64,000 nucleotides of DNA from Streptomyces venezuelae (GTDB lineage: Bacteria > Actinomycetota > Actinomycetes > Streptomycetales > Streptomycetaceae). The notes under the pieces were generated by a model, which saw only the letters and a program-made list of their open reading frames with translations, did not search any database and was not told where the DNA came from. This document shows positions 9,305-21,851 of this stretch, one piece after another. Each line of letters starts with the position of its first letter. Positions within the stretch are counted from its first letter, which is position 1. Made by a program: the position numbers and the translations under genes. The stretch spans positions 6,255,001 through 6,319,000 of the forward strand of contig NZ_CP029194.1 of assembly GCF_008642375.1 (NCBI RefSeq), given 5' to 3'.

Positions 9305-10371
9305 CGATCCCCCTGCCGCGGGGCGCCGGAAACGGCGGCCCGCGGCTCGCGGACATCGCGGCCCAGTCCGGCGTCAGCGAGGCCACCGTCAGCCGGGTCC
9401 TCAACGGCAAGGCGGGGGTGGCCGGAGCGACCCGGCACAAGGTGCTCGCCGCGCTCGACGTGCTCGGCTACGAGCGTCCCGTACGGCTCAAACGCCGCAG
9501 CGCGGGCCTCGTCGGGCTCGTCGTGCCCGAGCTGACCAACCCGATCTTCCCGGCGTTCGCGCAGGTCGTCGAGCAGGTCCTCGCCGGCCACGGCTACACC
9601 CCGGTGCTCTGCACGCAGATGCCCGGCGGCGCCACCGAGGACGAGCTCGTCGACCAGCTCGTGGAGCGCGGGGTGGCCGGCATCGTCTTCCTCTCCGGGC
9701 TGCACGCGGACGCCTCCGCCGACCCCGCGCGGTACGCCCGGCTGAGCGACCGGGGCGTGCCGTACGTCCTCATCAACGGCTACAACGAGCACATCGACGC
9801 CAACTTCGTCTCCCCGGACGACCGGGCCGCCGCCCGCATGGCCGTGCGGCACCTGGTCGAGCTGGGCCACGAGCGGATCGGGCTCGCGATCGGCCCCACC
9901 CGTTACGTGCCCTCGCGCCGCAAGGCCGAGGGCTTCACCGCCGAGCTGTACGAGCTCCTGGGCATCGAGCGGGACGAGGCCGAACGCTTCATCAGGCCCA
10001 CGCTGTTCGGCGTCGAGGGCGGGCACGCGGCGGCCGACATCCTGCTCGGCGAGGGCTGCACGGGCATCGTCTGCGGCTCCGACCTGATGGCGCTCGGCGT
10101 GATCCGCGCGGTCCGCGCCCGGGGCCTCGACGTGCCCGGGGACGTCTCCGTCGTCGGCTTCGACGACTCGCCGCTCATCGCCTTCACGAGCCCGCCGCTG
10201 TCCACCGTGCGCCAGCCGGTGCAGGCGATGGCGACGGCGGCGGTCGGCGCGCTCCTGGAGGAGATCGAGGGAAACCCCGTGCAGCGCACGGAGTTCGTCT
10301 TCCAGCCGGAGCTGGTGGTCCGCGGTTCCACCGCGCAGCCGCCCGGCAGGGTGTCGCAAGTCCTTTCGTAA
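9301..10371 (+). CDS. Second LacI-family regulator at the end of the mal operon
   Basis: A 356-residue LacI-family repressor starting at a GTG that overlaps the maltase stop by four bases, so it is co-translated with the operon it probably controls. The helix-turn-helix (LADIAAQSGVSEATVSRVLN) is nearly identical to that of MalR at 2955-3977. Similarity continues through the sugar-binding domain (RSAGLVG, NPIFPAFAQV, VGFDDSPLIAFTSPPLSTV). Its near-identical recognition helix suggests that the two proteins bind overlapping sites. The 3' end of the gene overlaps a CGCAAGT/ACTTGCG inverted repeat placed before the amylase promoter. The physiological role is inferred: feedback control of mal or amylase genes, or response to a different inducer. 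Confidence 0.88.
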   Translation: MTIPLPRGAGNGGPRLADIAAQSGVSEATVSRVLNGKAGVAGATRHKVLAALDVLGYERPVRLKRRSAGLVGLVVPELTNPIFPAFAQVVEQVLAGHGYTPVLCTQMPGGATEDELVDQLVERGVAGIVFLSGLHADASADPARYARLSDRGVPYVLINGYNEHIDANFVSPDDRAAARMAVRHLVELGHERIGLAIGPTRYVPSRRKAEGFTAELYELLGIERDEAERFIRPTLFGVEGGHAAADILLGEGCTGIVCGSDLMALGVIRAVRARGLDVPGDVSVVGFDDSPLIAFTSPPLSTVRQPVQAMATAAVGALLEEIEGNPVQRTEFVFQPELVVRGSTAQPPGRVSQVLS

Positions 10372-10380
10372 CAACTTGCG
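10355..10380. promoter_or_regulatory. Inverted repeat overlapping the 3' end of the LacI gene, candidate operator
   Basis: CGCAAGT (10355-10361) and ACTTGCG (10374-10380) form a seven-base inverted repeat with a 12-base spacer. It lies 30 bases upstream of the amylase -35 box and spans the stop codon of the regulator gene. The arms contain the same GCAAG/CTTGC core as the malE operator clusters. Confidence 0.55.
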
Positions 10381-10409
10381 TTGTGGGGTTCGCGGGGGCG
10401 TCCGGAGGG

Positions 10410-10438
10410 TTGACCGGGCGTCGGGGCACTCGTACGGT
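10410..10438 (+). promoter_or_regulatory. Predicted promoter of the secreted alpha-amylase gene
   Basis: TTGACC (10410-10415) and TACGGT (10433-10438) are separated by exactly 17 bases, matching a vegetative sigma-70-like promoter. Transcription would start near 10445, giving a leader of about 60 bases that begins inside the overlapping inverted repeats. Confidence 0.6.
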
Positions 10439-10443
10439 CACGG

Positions 10444-10473
10444 CTGAAAACAGTTGCTGACATTTTCAGCAAC
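10444..10473 (+). promoter_or_regulatory. Two overlapping inverted repeats in the amylase leader
   Basis: GTTGCTGA (10453-10460) pairs perfectly with TCAGCAAC (10466-10473) across a five-base loop. A second pair, CTGAAAA (10444-10450) with TTTTCAG (10463-10469), overlaps it, so the two cannot form at once. The position just downstream of the predicted transcription start suits either an operator or an RNA hairpin. A further CTTGCGA lies at 10476-10482. Confidence 0.5.
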
Positions 10474-10505
10474 TTCTTGCGACAGTGAAGTCAGCAGGAG
10501 GAATC

Positions 10506-12215
10506 ATGGCCAGAAAGACCGTGGCAGCTGCACTCGCCCTTGTGGCGGGAGCCGCTGTGGCCGTCACGGGCAACGCCCCGGCGCAGGCCGTCCCGCCCGG
10601 CGAGAAGGACGTCACCGCGGTGATGTTCGAGTGGAACTTCGCCTCGGTGGCCCGGGAGTGCACCGACCGCCTCGGCCCCGCCGGATACGGATACGTCCAG
10701 GTCTCGCCGCCCCAGGAGCACCTCCAGGGCGGCCAGTGGTGGACCTCGTACCAGCCGGTCAGCTACAAGATCGCCGGACGTCTCGGCGACCGCACCGCCT
10801 TCAAGAACATGATCGACACCTGCCACGCGGCCGGCGTCAAGGTCGTGGCCGACTCCGTCATCAACCACATGGCGAACGGCTCCGGCACGGGAACGGGCGG
10901 GACCTCGTTCTCCAAGTACGACTACCCGGGCCTCTACTCCGGCTCCGACATGGACGACTGCCGCGCCACGATCTCCAACTACCAGGATCGCGCCAACGTC
11001 CAGAACTGCGAGCTCGTGCAGCTGCCGGACCTCGACACGGGCGAGGACCACGTCCGCGGGAAGATAGCCGGCTACCTCAACGACCTGGCGTCGCTGGGCG
11101 TCGACGGCTTCCGGATCGACGCCGCCAAGCACATGCCGGCCGCCGACCTCGCGAACATCAAGTCCCGGCTGACGAACCCGAACGTCTTCTGGAAGCTGGA
11201 GGCCATCCACGGCGCCGGCGAGGCCGTCTCCCCGAGCGAGTACCTCGGCAGCGGAGACGTCCAGGAGTTCCGCTACGCCCGCGACCTCAAGCGCGTCCTC
11301 CAGGGCGAGAAGCTCTCCTACCTGAAGAACTTCGGCGAGGCCTGGGGCCACATGCCCTCCGGCCAGTCCGGCGTCTTCGTCGACAACCACGACACCGAGC
11401 GCGGCGGCGACACCCTGTCCTACAAGGACGGCGCGAACTACACCCTCGCCTCCGTCTTCATGCTCGCCTGGCCCTACGGCTCCCCGGACGTCCACTCCGG
11501 CTACGAGTGGACCGACAAGGACGCCGGACCGCCCAACAACGGCCAGGTCAACGCCTGCTACACCGACGGCTGGAAGTGCCAGCACGCCTGGCGCGAGATC
11601 TCCTCCATGGTGGCCTTCCGCAACACCGCCCGCGGACAGGCCGTCACGAACTGGTGGGACAACGGCAACAACGCGATCGCGTTCGGCCGCGGCTCCAAGG
11701 CCTACGTGGCCATCAACCACGAGACCTCCGCGCTCACCCGCACCTTCCAGACCTCGCTGCCCGCCGGCTCCTACTGCGACGTCCAGTCCAACACCCCCGT
11801 GACGGTGAACTCGTCCGGCCAGTTCACGGCCACCCTCGCGGCGAACACCGCGGTGGCCCTGCACGTGAACGCCACCGGCTGCGGCTCCACCCCCACCACG
11901 CCGCCGACGACCCCGCCCGCCACCTCGGGCGCGTCCTTCAATGTCACCGCCACCACCGTGGTCGGCCAGAACATCTACGTCACCGGCAACCGCGCCGAGC
12001 TCGGCAACTGGGCCCCGGCCTCCGCCCTCAAGCTCGACCCGGCCACGTACCCCGTCTGGAAGCTGACCGTCGGCCTGCCCGCCGGAACCTCCTTCGAGTA
12101 CAAGTACATCCGCAAGGACGCCGCCGGAAACGTCACCTGGGAGTCCGGCGCCAACCGCACCGCGACCGTCCCCGCCTCGGGCCAGCTCGTCCTGAACGAC
12201 ACGTTCCGCAGCTAG
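10506..12215 (+). CDS. aml: Secreted alpha-amylase, GH13 with C-terminal CBM20 starch-binding domain
   Basis: A 569-residue secreted endo-amylase that cleaves alpha-1,4 bonds in starch and glycogen. The chosen ATG follows AGGAGGA. The signal peptide is about 29 residues and ends near PAQA. The GH13 barrel follows, with DGFRIDAAKH (nucleophile Asp near residue 204), KLEAIHG (acid/base Glu near 231) and VDNHDTERGG (Asp near 295). A Thr/Pro linker (about 460-475) leads to a CBM20 domain (ENIYVTG-type core near GNRAELGNWAPASALKLDP). It is transcribed with the mal genes but separated from them by its own promoter and operator-like repeats. The products feed MalEFG. The actinobacterial secreted alpha-amylase assignment is secure. 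Confidence 0.93.
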   Translation: MARKTVAAALALVAGAAVAVTGNAPAQAVPPGEKDVTAVMFEWNFASVARECTDRLGPAGYGYVQVSPPQEHLQGGQWWTSYQPVSYKIAGRLGDRTAFKNMIDTCHAAGVKVVADSVINHMANGSGTGTGGTSFSKYDYPGLYSGSDMDDCRATISNYQDRANVQNCELVQLPDLDTGEDHVRGKIAGYLNDLASLGVDGFRIDAAKHMPAADLANIKSRLTNPNVFWKLEAIHGAGEAVSPSEYLGSGDVQEFRYARDLKRVLQGEKLSYLKNFGEAWGHMPSGQSGVFVDNHDTERGGDTLSYKDGANYTLASVFMLAWPYGSPDVHSGYEWTDKDAGPPNNGQVNACYTDGWKCQHAWREISSMVAFRNTARGQAVTNWWDNGNNAIAFGRGSKAYVAINHETSALTRTFQTSLPAGSYCDVQSNTPVTVNSSGQFTATLAANTAVALHVNATGCGSTPTTPPTTPPATSGASFNVTATTVVGQNIYVTGNRAELGNWAPASALKLDPATYPVWKLTVGLPAGTSFEYKYIRKDAAGNVTWESGANRTATVPASGQLVLNDTFRS

Positions 12216-12233
12216 GCCCTCCTCTCCTGCCAC

Positions 12234-12263
12234 AGGGCCGCCCCCCTCACCCGGGGCGGCCCT
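12234..12263. terminator. Hairpin between amylase and pullulanase genes
   Basis: AGGGCCGCCCC (12234-12244) pairs with GGGGCGGCCCT (12253-12263) around an eight-base loop, 18 bases after the amylase stop. It probably ends or attenuates the amylase transcript before the downstream gene. Confidence 0.75.
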
Positions 12264-12308
12264 CCCACCCGTACCCGTACCCCCGTCCCTCCTCCAGGGA
12301 GCACCTCC

Positions 12309-17603
<5,295 letters not shown>

Positions 17604-17618
17604 TCACGGGCAGAACCG

Positions 17619-17652
17619 GGCCCCGGCGTGACATCCCCGTCACGCCGGGGCC
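17619..17652. terminator. Strong terminator after the pullulanase gene
   Basis: A perfect 14-base stem (GGCCCCGGCGTGAC, 17619-17632, with GTCACGCCGGGGCC, 17639-17652) has a six-base loop. It lies between convergent genes and probably ends transcription from both. Confidence 0.88.
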
Positions 17653-17665
17653 TTCGCCATGGGCG

Positions 17666-18178
17666 TCACGCCACGGGCTTCTCCATCAGCGTCACCGTGT
17701 ACCGGCGGCCGTCGGGACCGACCTTCTCCAGGAGCGGGGCGAGGGCCGTGTACCCGGCGCCCTCGTAGTACGTCCCCAGGCGCGGATTGCGCGTCTCGCA
17801 GTCCAGCCGGGCCAGCGTCCGGCCCGAGGCGGCGATCCGCTCCTCCGCGTGCGCGAGCAGCATCCGCCCGGCGCCGGCGGGCGCCGCCTCCCGGTCGGTC
17901 ATCAGCCGGTGCACGTACCCCGCCACCGGCGGCTGCGGCCCCCAGACCTCCCGGTCCTCCCACCACAGCTCGTACGCGCCGACGACCCGGTCCCCGTGGG
18001 ACGCCAGCCACACCTCGCCCGCGGCGATGCGCGCCCGGAAGTGCTCGGCGCCCTTCCCGCCCGGCTTCCACTGGTCGATCCCGTTTCGCACCATCCAGGC
18101 GGCCGCCCCGTCGAACAGCCTCACCAGAAGGTCCGGATCGCGGTCGTCCGCCTGCCGGAAGGTCACTTGTGTCGTCAT
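17666..18178 (-). CDS. GNAT-family N-acetyltransferase
   Basis: A 170-residue acetyltransferase of the GNAT fold. The strand-turn motif for acetyl-CoA is seen as VHRLMTDREAAPAGAGRMLLAHAEERI, split by the usual Gly/Ala-rich pyrophosphate loop. The C-terminal part reads LDCETRNPRLGTYYEGAGYT, the typical GNAT ending in which a Tyr near the C-terminus acts as general acid. The start at 18178 gives the normal domain length; upstream codons do not extend the fold. The substrate is unknown. It diverges from the tautomerase-like gene at 18245 over a 66-base shared promoter region. Confidence 0.82.
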   Translation of the reverse strand: MTTQVTFRQADDRDPDLLVRLFDGAAAWMVRNGIDQWKPGGKGAEHFRARIAAGEVWLASHGDRVVGAYELWWEDREVWGPQPPVAGYVHRLMTDREAAPAGAGRMLLAHAEERIAASGRTLARLDCETRNPRLGTYYEGAGYTALAPLLEKVGPDGRRYTVTLMEKPVA

Positions 18179-18244
18179 GGCGATCACCGTAAAGGTGTGG
18201 CCAGACATTCGACAGTTGTATCCCTCTGGCCGGGAGTGACCCTC

Positions 18245-18577
18245 ATGCCGCAGATCACCGTGGACTACTCCGCGCCCCTCGACCGGCGCGGCTTCGCGCT
18301 CGCCCTGCACCCGCTGGTCGTCGAAACCGTGGACACCGAGCTGGACGCCTGCAAGACCCGCTTCCGCGAGGTCGAGGAGACCGTCGTCGGCGACGGCGCC
18401 ACCGAGGACGAAATCGTGCACGTCGAGATCGCCCTGCTCTCCGGCCGCACGGACGACACCAAGGCGCGGCTCTCGAAGGCCGTCCTCGATCTGCTGCCGC
18501 AGTTCGTCAAGGCGACCGAGAACGTCCGGCTCTCCGTCGAGATCCGCGACCTCGAATCGTCCTATCGCAAGCGCTGA
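18245..18577 (+). CDS. 5-carboxymethyl-2-hydroxymuconate delta-isomerase (CHMI/HpaF-like) family protein
   Basis: A 110-residue member of the CHMI family within the tautomerase superfamily. It begins MPQITVDYSAPLD, so Met removal would leave Pro2 as the catalytic amino-terminal proline. The length and the C-terminal segment ATENVRLSVEIRDLE fit the family. HpaF acts in homoprotocatechuate degradation, but no other genes of that pathway are nearby. A stand-alone role as a tautomerase/isomerase on an unidentified substrate is as likely. Its last 16 bases overlap the 3' end of the convergent TetR gene. Confidence 0.8.
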   Translation: MPQITVDYSAPLDRRGFALALHPLVVETVDTELDACKTRFREVEETVVGDGATEDEIVHVEIALLSGRTDDTKARLSKAVLDLLPQFVKATENVRLSVEIRDLESSYRKR

Positions 18578-19293
18578 TCGGGCACGGCGGGCGCCGCTCC
18601 GGCCGAGGGCACGAGCGCGACGAGCCGGGCCACCAGGTCCCCGAAGGGACCTTCGGCCGGCTCGTCGGCGAGGAGCCCGACCAGGATCTCCGCCATCTCC
18701 TCGTCGTAGGCGGCCGACACCGCGGCCAGCGCCGCGAAGTCGTGCACGAGCTGCAACTCCAGCTCCGCGCGCGGGACCCGGCGGCCGTCCAGCCAGAGCA
18801 GGGCCGTCGACTCGGCGAGCGACACCCAGGAGCGGACGACCAGTTCGAGCCGGGCCGAGGGCTTCTCGACCTTCAGGTGGGCGAGGATCTGCTCGTACGC
18901 GGCCTGGCGCACCTCGTCGATCATCGCGTTCGTCGTGGAGGAACCCACCGCCGGGCCGCCCCGCATGAGCGCGGCGAAACCGGGTCCGTGCTCGTCCACG
19001 AAGTCGAAGAACCGGCCCATCACCCGCAGCAGGCGCGCCCCCAGCGGGCCCCTGGACGGCTCCACGAACCTCGCCGCCAGCTCGTCGGCCGCCCGCCGCA
19101 GCGCCGCCTCGTAGAGGCTCTGCTTGCCGGGGAAGTAGTGGTAGACCAGCGGTCGGGAGATCCCCGCGGCCGCGGCGATCTCGTCGATGGACACCTCGTC
19201 GGGAGAGCGGTGGCTGAACAGTTCGAGGGCCACCCCGATCAGCTGCTGCTTGCGCTCCTCGACGCCCATCCTGCGGCGTACACCGGTCGTCAT
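18562..19293 (-). CDS. TetR-family transcriptional regulator
   Basis: A 243-residue TetR-like regulator. The N-terminal helix-turn-helix lies at about residues 26-62 (SIDEIAAAAGISRPLVYHYF, then PGKQSLYEAALRR). The C-terminal ligand-binding domain is helical and matches no ligand class that can be named by eye. It starts 37 bases from the divergent acidic membrane-protein gene at 19331, so that gene is the most likely target together with its own promoter. Its 3' end overlaps that of the isomerase gene, a convergent arrangement. Confidence 0.87.
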   Translation of the reverse strand: MTTGVRRRMGVEERKQQLIGVALELFSHRSPDEVSIDEIAAAAGISRPLVYHYFPGKQSLYEAALRRAADELAARFVEPSRGPLGARLLRVMGRFFDFVDEHGPGFAALMRGGPAVGSSTTNAMIDEVRQAAYEQILAHLKVEKPSARLELVVRSWVSLAESTALLWLDGRRVPRAELELQLVHDFAALAAVSAAYDEEMAEILVGLLADEPAEGPFGDLVARLVALVPSAGAAPAVPDQRLR

Positions 19294-19330
19294 ACGAACA
19301 GCCTAACGGGGTCCGTTACGCTCCTGGTCC

Positions 19331-19789
19331 ATGAGCGCTTCCGACCAGGACACCAAGGCAGTCGAGGCCCCGGAGGCCCCCGAGGCCGTTGAGGCTCCTG
19401 AGAACGACGAGACCGCGGTCGAGACCGCCGAGGCCGACGCCGCAGAGGCCGCTGAAGAGGCCGCTGAAGAGGCCGCCGAAGAAGCGGAAGACCCCGAGGA
19501 CGCCGAAGACGCCGATGAGGCCCCCGCGGTGGGGGGCCTCACCCCCAAGCAGGCGAGGAGACTCCGCGTCGCCGCCGCCTCCGTCCTCCTCGTCGCCCTC
19601 GCCGTCGTCCTGGTGATCCGCCTCGCGAGCCGGACGTCCGTCCTGGTCGTCGGGGTGTACGGCCTCGCGATGATCCTCTGCGGCGTCGTCATCGAGCTCT
19701 CCCGCAACGGCCGTACGCGGCTTGCGACCTGGATCCTGGTGAGCGGACTGCTCGCCGCCCTCGCCTTCGACTGGCTGATCCTGCCGTAG
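19331..19789 (+). CDS. Small membrane protein with acidic Ala/Glu-rich N-terminal tail
   Basis: A 152-residue protein of unknown function. Residues 1-68 form a low-complexity tail made of Glu-Ala and Glu-Ala-Pro repeats (EAPEAPEAVEAPE, then EAAEEAAEEAAEEAED). Residues 75-152 hold three hydrophobic segments that should span the membrane: VAAASVLLVALAVVLVIRLA, then TSVLVVGVYGLAMILCGVVI, then a C-terminal TWILVSGLLAALAFDWLIL. The membrane part resembles small conserved Streptomyces integral membrane proteins, but no domain was recognised. The tail is related in composition to that of the PepSY protein at 27092. It diverges from a TetR gene. Confidence 0.75.
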   Translation: MSASDQDTKAVEAPEAPEAVEAPENDETAVETAEADAAEAAEEAAEEAAEEAEDPEDAEDADEAPAVGGLTPKQARRLRVAAASVLLVALAVVLVIRLASRTSVLVVGVYGLAMILCGVVIELSRNGRTRLATWILVSGLLAALAFDWLILP

Positions 19790-19816
19790 CGGGTCACAGG
19801 TCCGGGCCGGGGCGGG

Positions 19817-20869
19817 TCAGAGGTCCAGGACGAGCCGCTTCCCCGTGCAGCGCGAGACGCAGATCAGCATCGAGCCGTCCCGCTCCTCGTCGGTGAGCAG
19901 CTCGTCCCGGTGGTCGACCTCCCCCTCCAGGACCGACTGCCGGCACGTACCGCAGAAGCCCTGCCGGCAGGAGTACATGAGGCCGGGCACCTCCTCGCGG
20001 ACCGCTTCGAGCACCGTCCGGTCGGCCGCCACCGTCACCGTACGGCCCGAGCGGCGCAGTTCGACCTCGAAGGCGGTGCCGCCGGCCGGCGCGGCGGCGG
20101 AGAAGCGCTCCAGTCGCGGGGCCCGGCCGTCGGGCATCGCCGCGCCGACCGCCTCCATCAGGCCGTCGGGCCCGCAGCAGTAGACCGCCGTCTCGGCGGG
20201 CACGTGCGCGAGGAAGTCCAGGGCGGGGAAGCCGGATTCGTCCTCGGCGACGACCGTGACGCGGTCGCCCCCGAGCCGCCCGACCTCGTCGAGGTACGGC
20301 ATCGTGGCCCGGCTGCGGCCGCAGTACACGAGCCGCCAGTCCGCCCCGGCCGCCTCGGCGGCGCGCACCATCGGCAGGAGCGGGGTGATGCCGATGCCGC
20401 CGGCGACGAAGACGTAGGCGGGGGCGCCGACCAGCGGGAAGCGGTTGCGGGGGCCGCGGATCTCGATCTCCGTGCCCTCGTGGAGCTGCTCGTGCACCTC
20501 GCGCGAACCGCCCCGCCCGTCCTCGATCAGCCGCGTCGCGACGGTGTACGAGGACGGGTCGGCCGGATCGCCGCAGAGCGAGTACTGCCGCACGAGCCCG
20601 GACGGCAGGACGAGGTCGACATGGGCGCCCGGCTGCCAGGAGGGCAACCCGGCGCCCTCCAGGCGCAGTTCGACGACGCCCTCGGCGGGTGTGGCGCGTC
20701 CGGTCACGAGGACCCGGCGGGGGACCGTGCTGCCCCGGCCGTACCCGGACACGGGCACGTCGAGGGCGGGCATCGGCCACAGCGGGGCCGTGGACATCCG
20801 GCTGCGGACGGCGCGGCGGACGAGCAGCGCGGCCCCGGCGACGAGGGCGACGGTGGCGAACCGGGGCAT
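19817..20869 (-). CDS. Ferredoxin-NAD(P)H oxidoreductase with C-terminal plant-type [2Fe-2S] domain
   Basis: A 350-residue electron-transfer protein. A hydrophobic N-terminus (TVALVAGAALLVRRAV) may anchor it. The FAD-binding part follows (RQYSLCG, the usual RxYSL flavin motif), then a nucleotide-binding domain (FVAGGIGITPLLPM and VYCCGPDGLM). The C-terminal ferredoxin domain has CX4CX2C ligands in SCRQGFCGTC and the fourth Cys near the end. This is the phthalate dioxygenase reductase/vanillate demethylase reductase architecture. Its ATG overlaps the stop of the upstream di-iron-like gene by one base (TGATG), so the two are translationally coupled and the reductase probably supplies electrons to that partner. 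Confidence 0.9.
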   Translation of the reverse strand: MPRFATVALVAGAALLVRRAVRSRMSTAPLWPMPALDVPVSGYGRGSTVPRRVLVTGRATPAEGVVELRLEGAGLPSWQPGAHVDLVLPSGLVRQYSLCGDPADPSSYTVATRLIEDGRGGSREVHEQLHEGTEIEIRGPRNRFPLVGAPAYVFVAGGIGITPLLPMVRAAEAAGADWRLVYCGRSRATMPYLDEVGRLGGDRVTVVAEDESGFPALDFLAHVPAETAVYCCGPDGLMEAVGAAMPDGRAPRLERFSAAAPAGGTAFEVELRRSGRTVTVAADRTVLEAVREEVPGLMYSCRQGFCGTCRQSVLEGEVDHRDELLTDEERDGSMLICVSRCTGKRLVLDL

Positions 20870-21753
20870 CAGCGGCCTCCGTTGGCGCCGGGGGAGGAGG
20901 CGAGGTAGGCCAGCGCCTGCGCGGTGTCGCCCTCCTGGGAGGGGTGGTAGGCGCGGCTCATGTAGCGGGGTATCGAGCGCAGCATGGCCGGGGTGGAGGG
21001 CAGCACGCCCTGCCGGCCCTTGCGGTAGAACTGGCCGAAGGAGGCCTTGCCGTCGAGCAGGCTCGGGTCGTTCTCCATGAAGAAGCGGACGCCCCGCTGC
21101 CAGAGGAAGAGGAGCGCGCCCAGGCCGAGCGCCCAGGTGCGGGCGCGGCGCCGGTAGCCGCCGTCGAGGTGCATGAAGAGCTCGAAGGCGACCGAGCGGT
21201 GCTCGACCTCCTCCGCCCCGTGCCAGCGCAGCAGGTCGAGCATGGTGGGGTCGGCGCCGACCCGGTCGAGCTCGTCGGCGTTGAGGATCCAGTCGCCGAG
21301 GAAGGCCGTGTAGTGCTCGATGGCGGCGATCATCGCGACCCGCTCCATCAGCCACCAGCGGCGCGGCCGGCCCGGCGGCAGGGTCCGGTCCCCGAGGAGC
21401 TTCTCGAAGAACCAGTCGACCTGCGCGGTGTACGGGGTGGGGTCGAGGCCCAGCTTCTTCAGGTGGGGGAGGACGTCGTCGTGGGCCTGGGAGTGGACGG
21501 CCTCCTGGCCGATGAAGCCGATGACGTCCTCGCGCAGCCGGTCGTCGGTGATGTACGGCAGCGCCTGCTTGTAGACGTGCACGAACCACCGCTCGCCCGC
21601 CGGGAGCAGCAGGTGCAGCACGTTGATCGTGTGCGTGGTGAAGGGGTCGCCCGGGACCCAGTGGAGCGGGGTCTCCTCCCAGTCGAAGGAGACCTTGCGG
21701 GCCTTGAGTTCGACGTGCTCCGACGCCACCGGGGCAGGCTGCGTATTAGACAT
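20869..21753 (-). CDS. PF10118-type protein with ferritin-like di-iron ligand pattern
   Basis: A 294-residue protein of the family usually labelled predicted metal-dependent hydrolase. The visible ligand pattern is that of a four-helix di-iron protein: Glu54 (AGERWF), Glu84-x-x-His87 (GQEAVHSQ), Glu146 (AIEHYTAF) and Glu182-x-x-His185 (AEEVEHRS). Direct coupling to a [2Fe-2S] flavin reductase gene supports an oxygenase or desaturase-like role rather than hydrolysis. The ATG at 21753 was chosen because the conserved sequence begins just after it; there is no clear Shine-Dalgarno sequence. TACATT at 21765-21760 on the coding strand ends seven bases before it, which would suit a leaderless transcript. 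The function is inferred. Confidence 0.8.
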   Translation of the reverse strand: MSNTQPAPVASEHVELKARKVSFDWEETPLHWVPGDPFTTHTINVLHLLLPAGERWFVHVYKQALPYITDDRLREDVIGFIGQEAVHSQAHDDVLPHLKKLGLDPTPYTAQVDWFFEKLLGDRTLPPGRPRRWWLMERVAMIAAIEHYTAFLGDWILNADELDRVGADPTMLDLLRWHGAEEVEHRSVAFELFMHLDGGYRRRARTWALGLGALLFLWQRGVRFFMENDPSLLDGKASFGQFYRKGRQGVLPSTPAMLRSIPRYMSRAYHPSQEGDTAQALAYLASSPGANGGR

Positions 21754-21851
21754 GATGTCAATGTACTGAGGGGTAAGGCGCTGGAACAGGCCTGCGCACC
21801 GCCTTTTTGCCGGTACGGGCGCCACCGGGCGTCAGCCCGCGCCCCGGTCGC

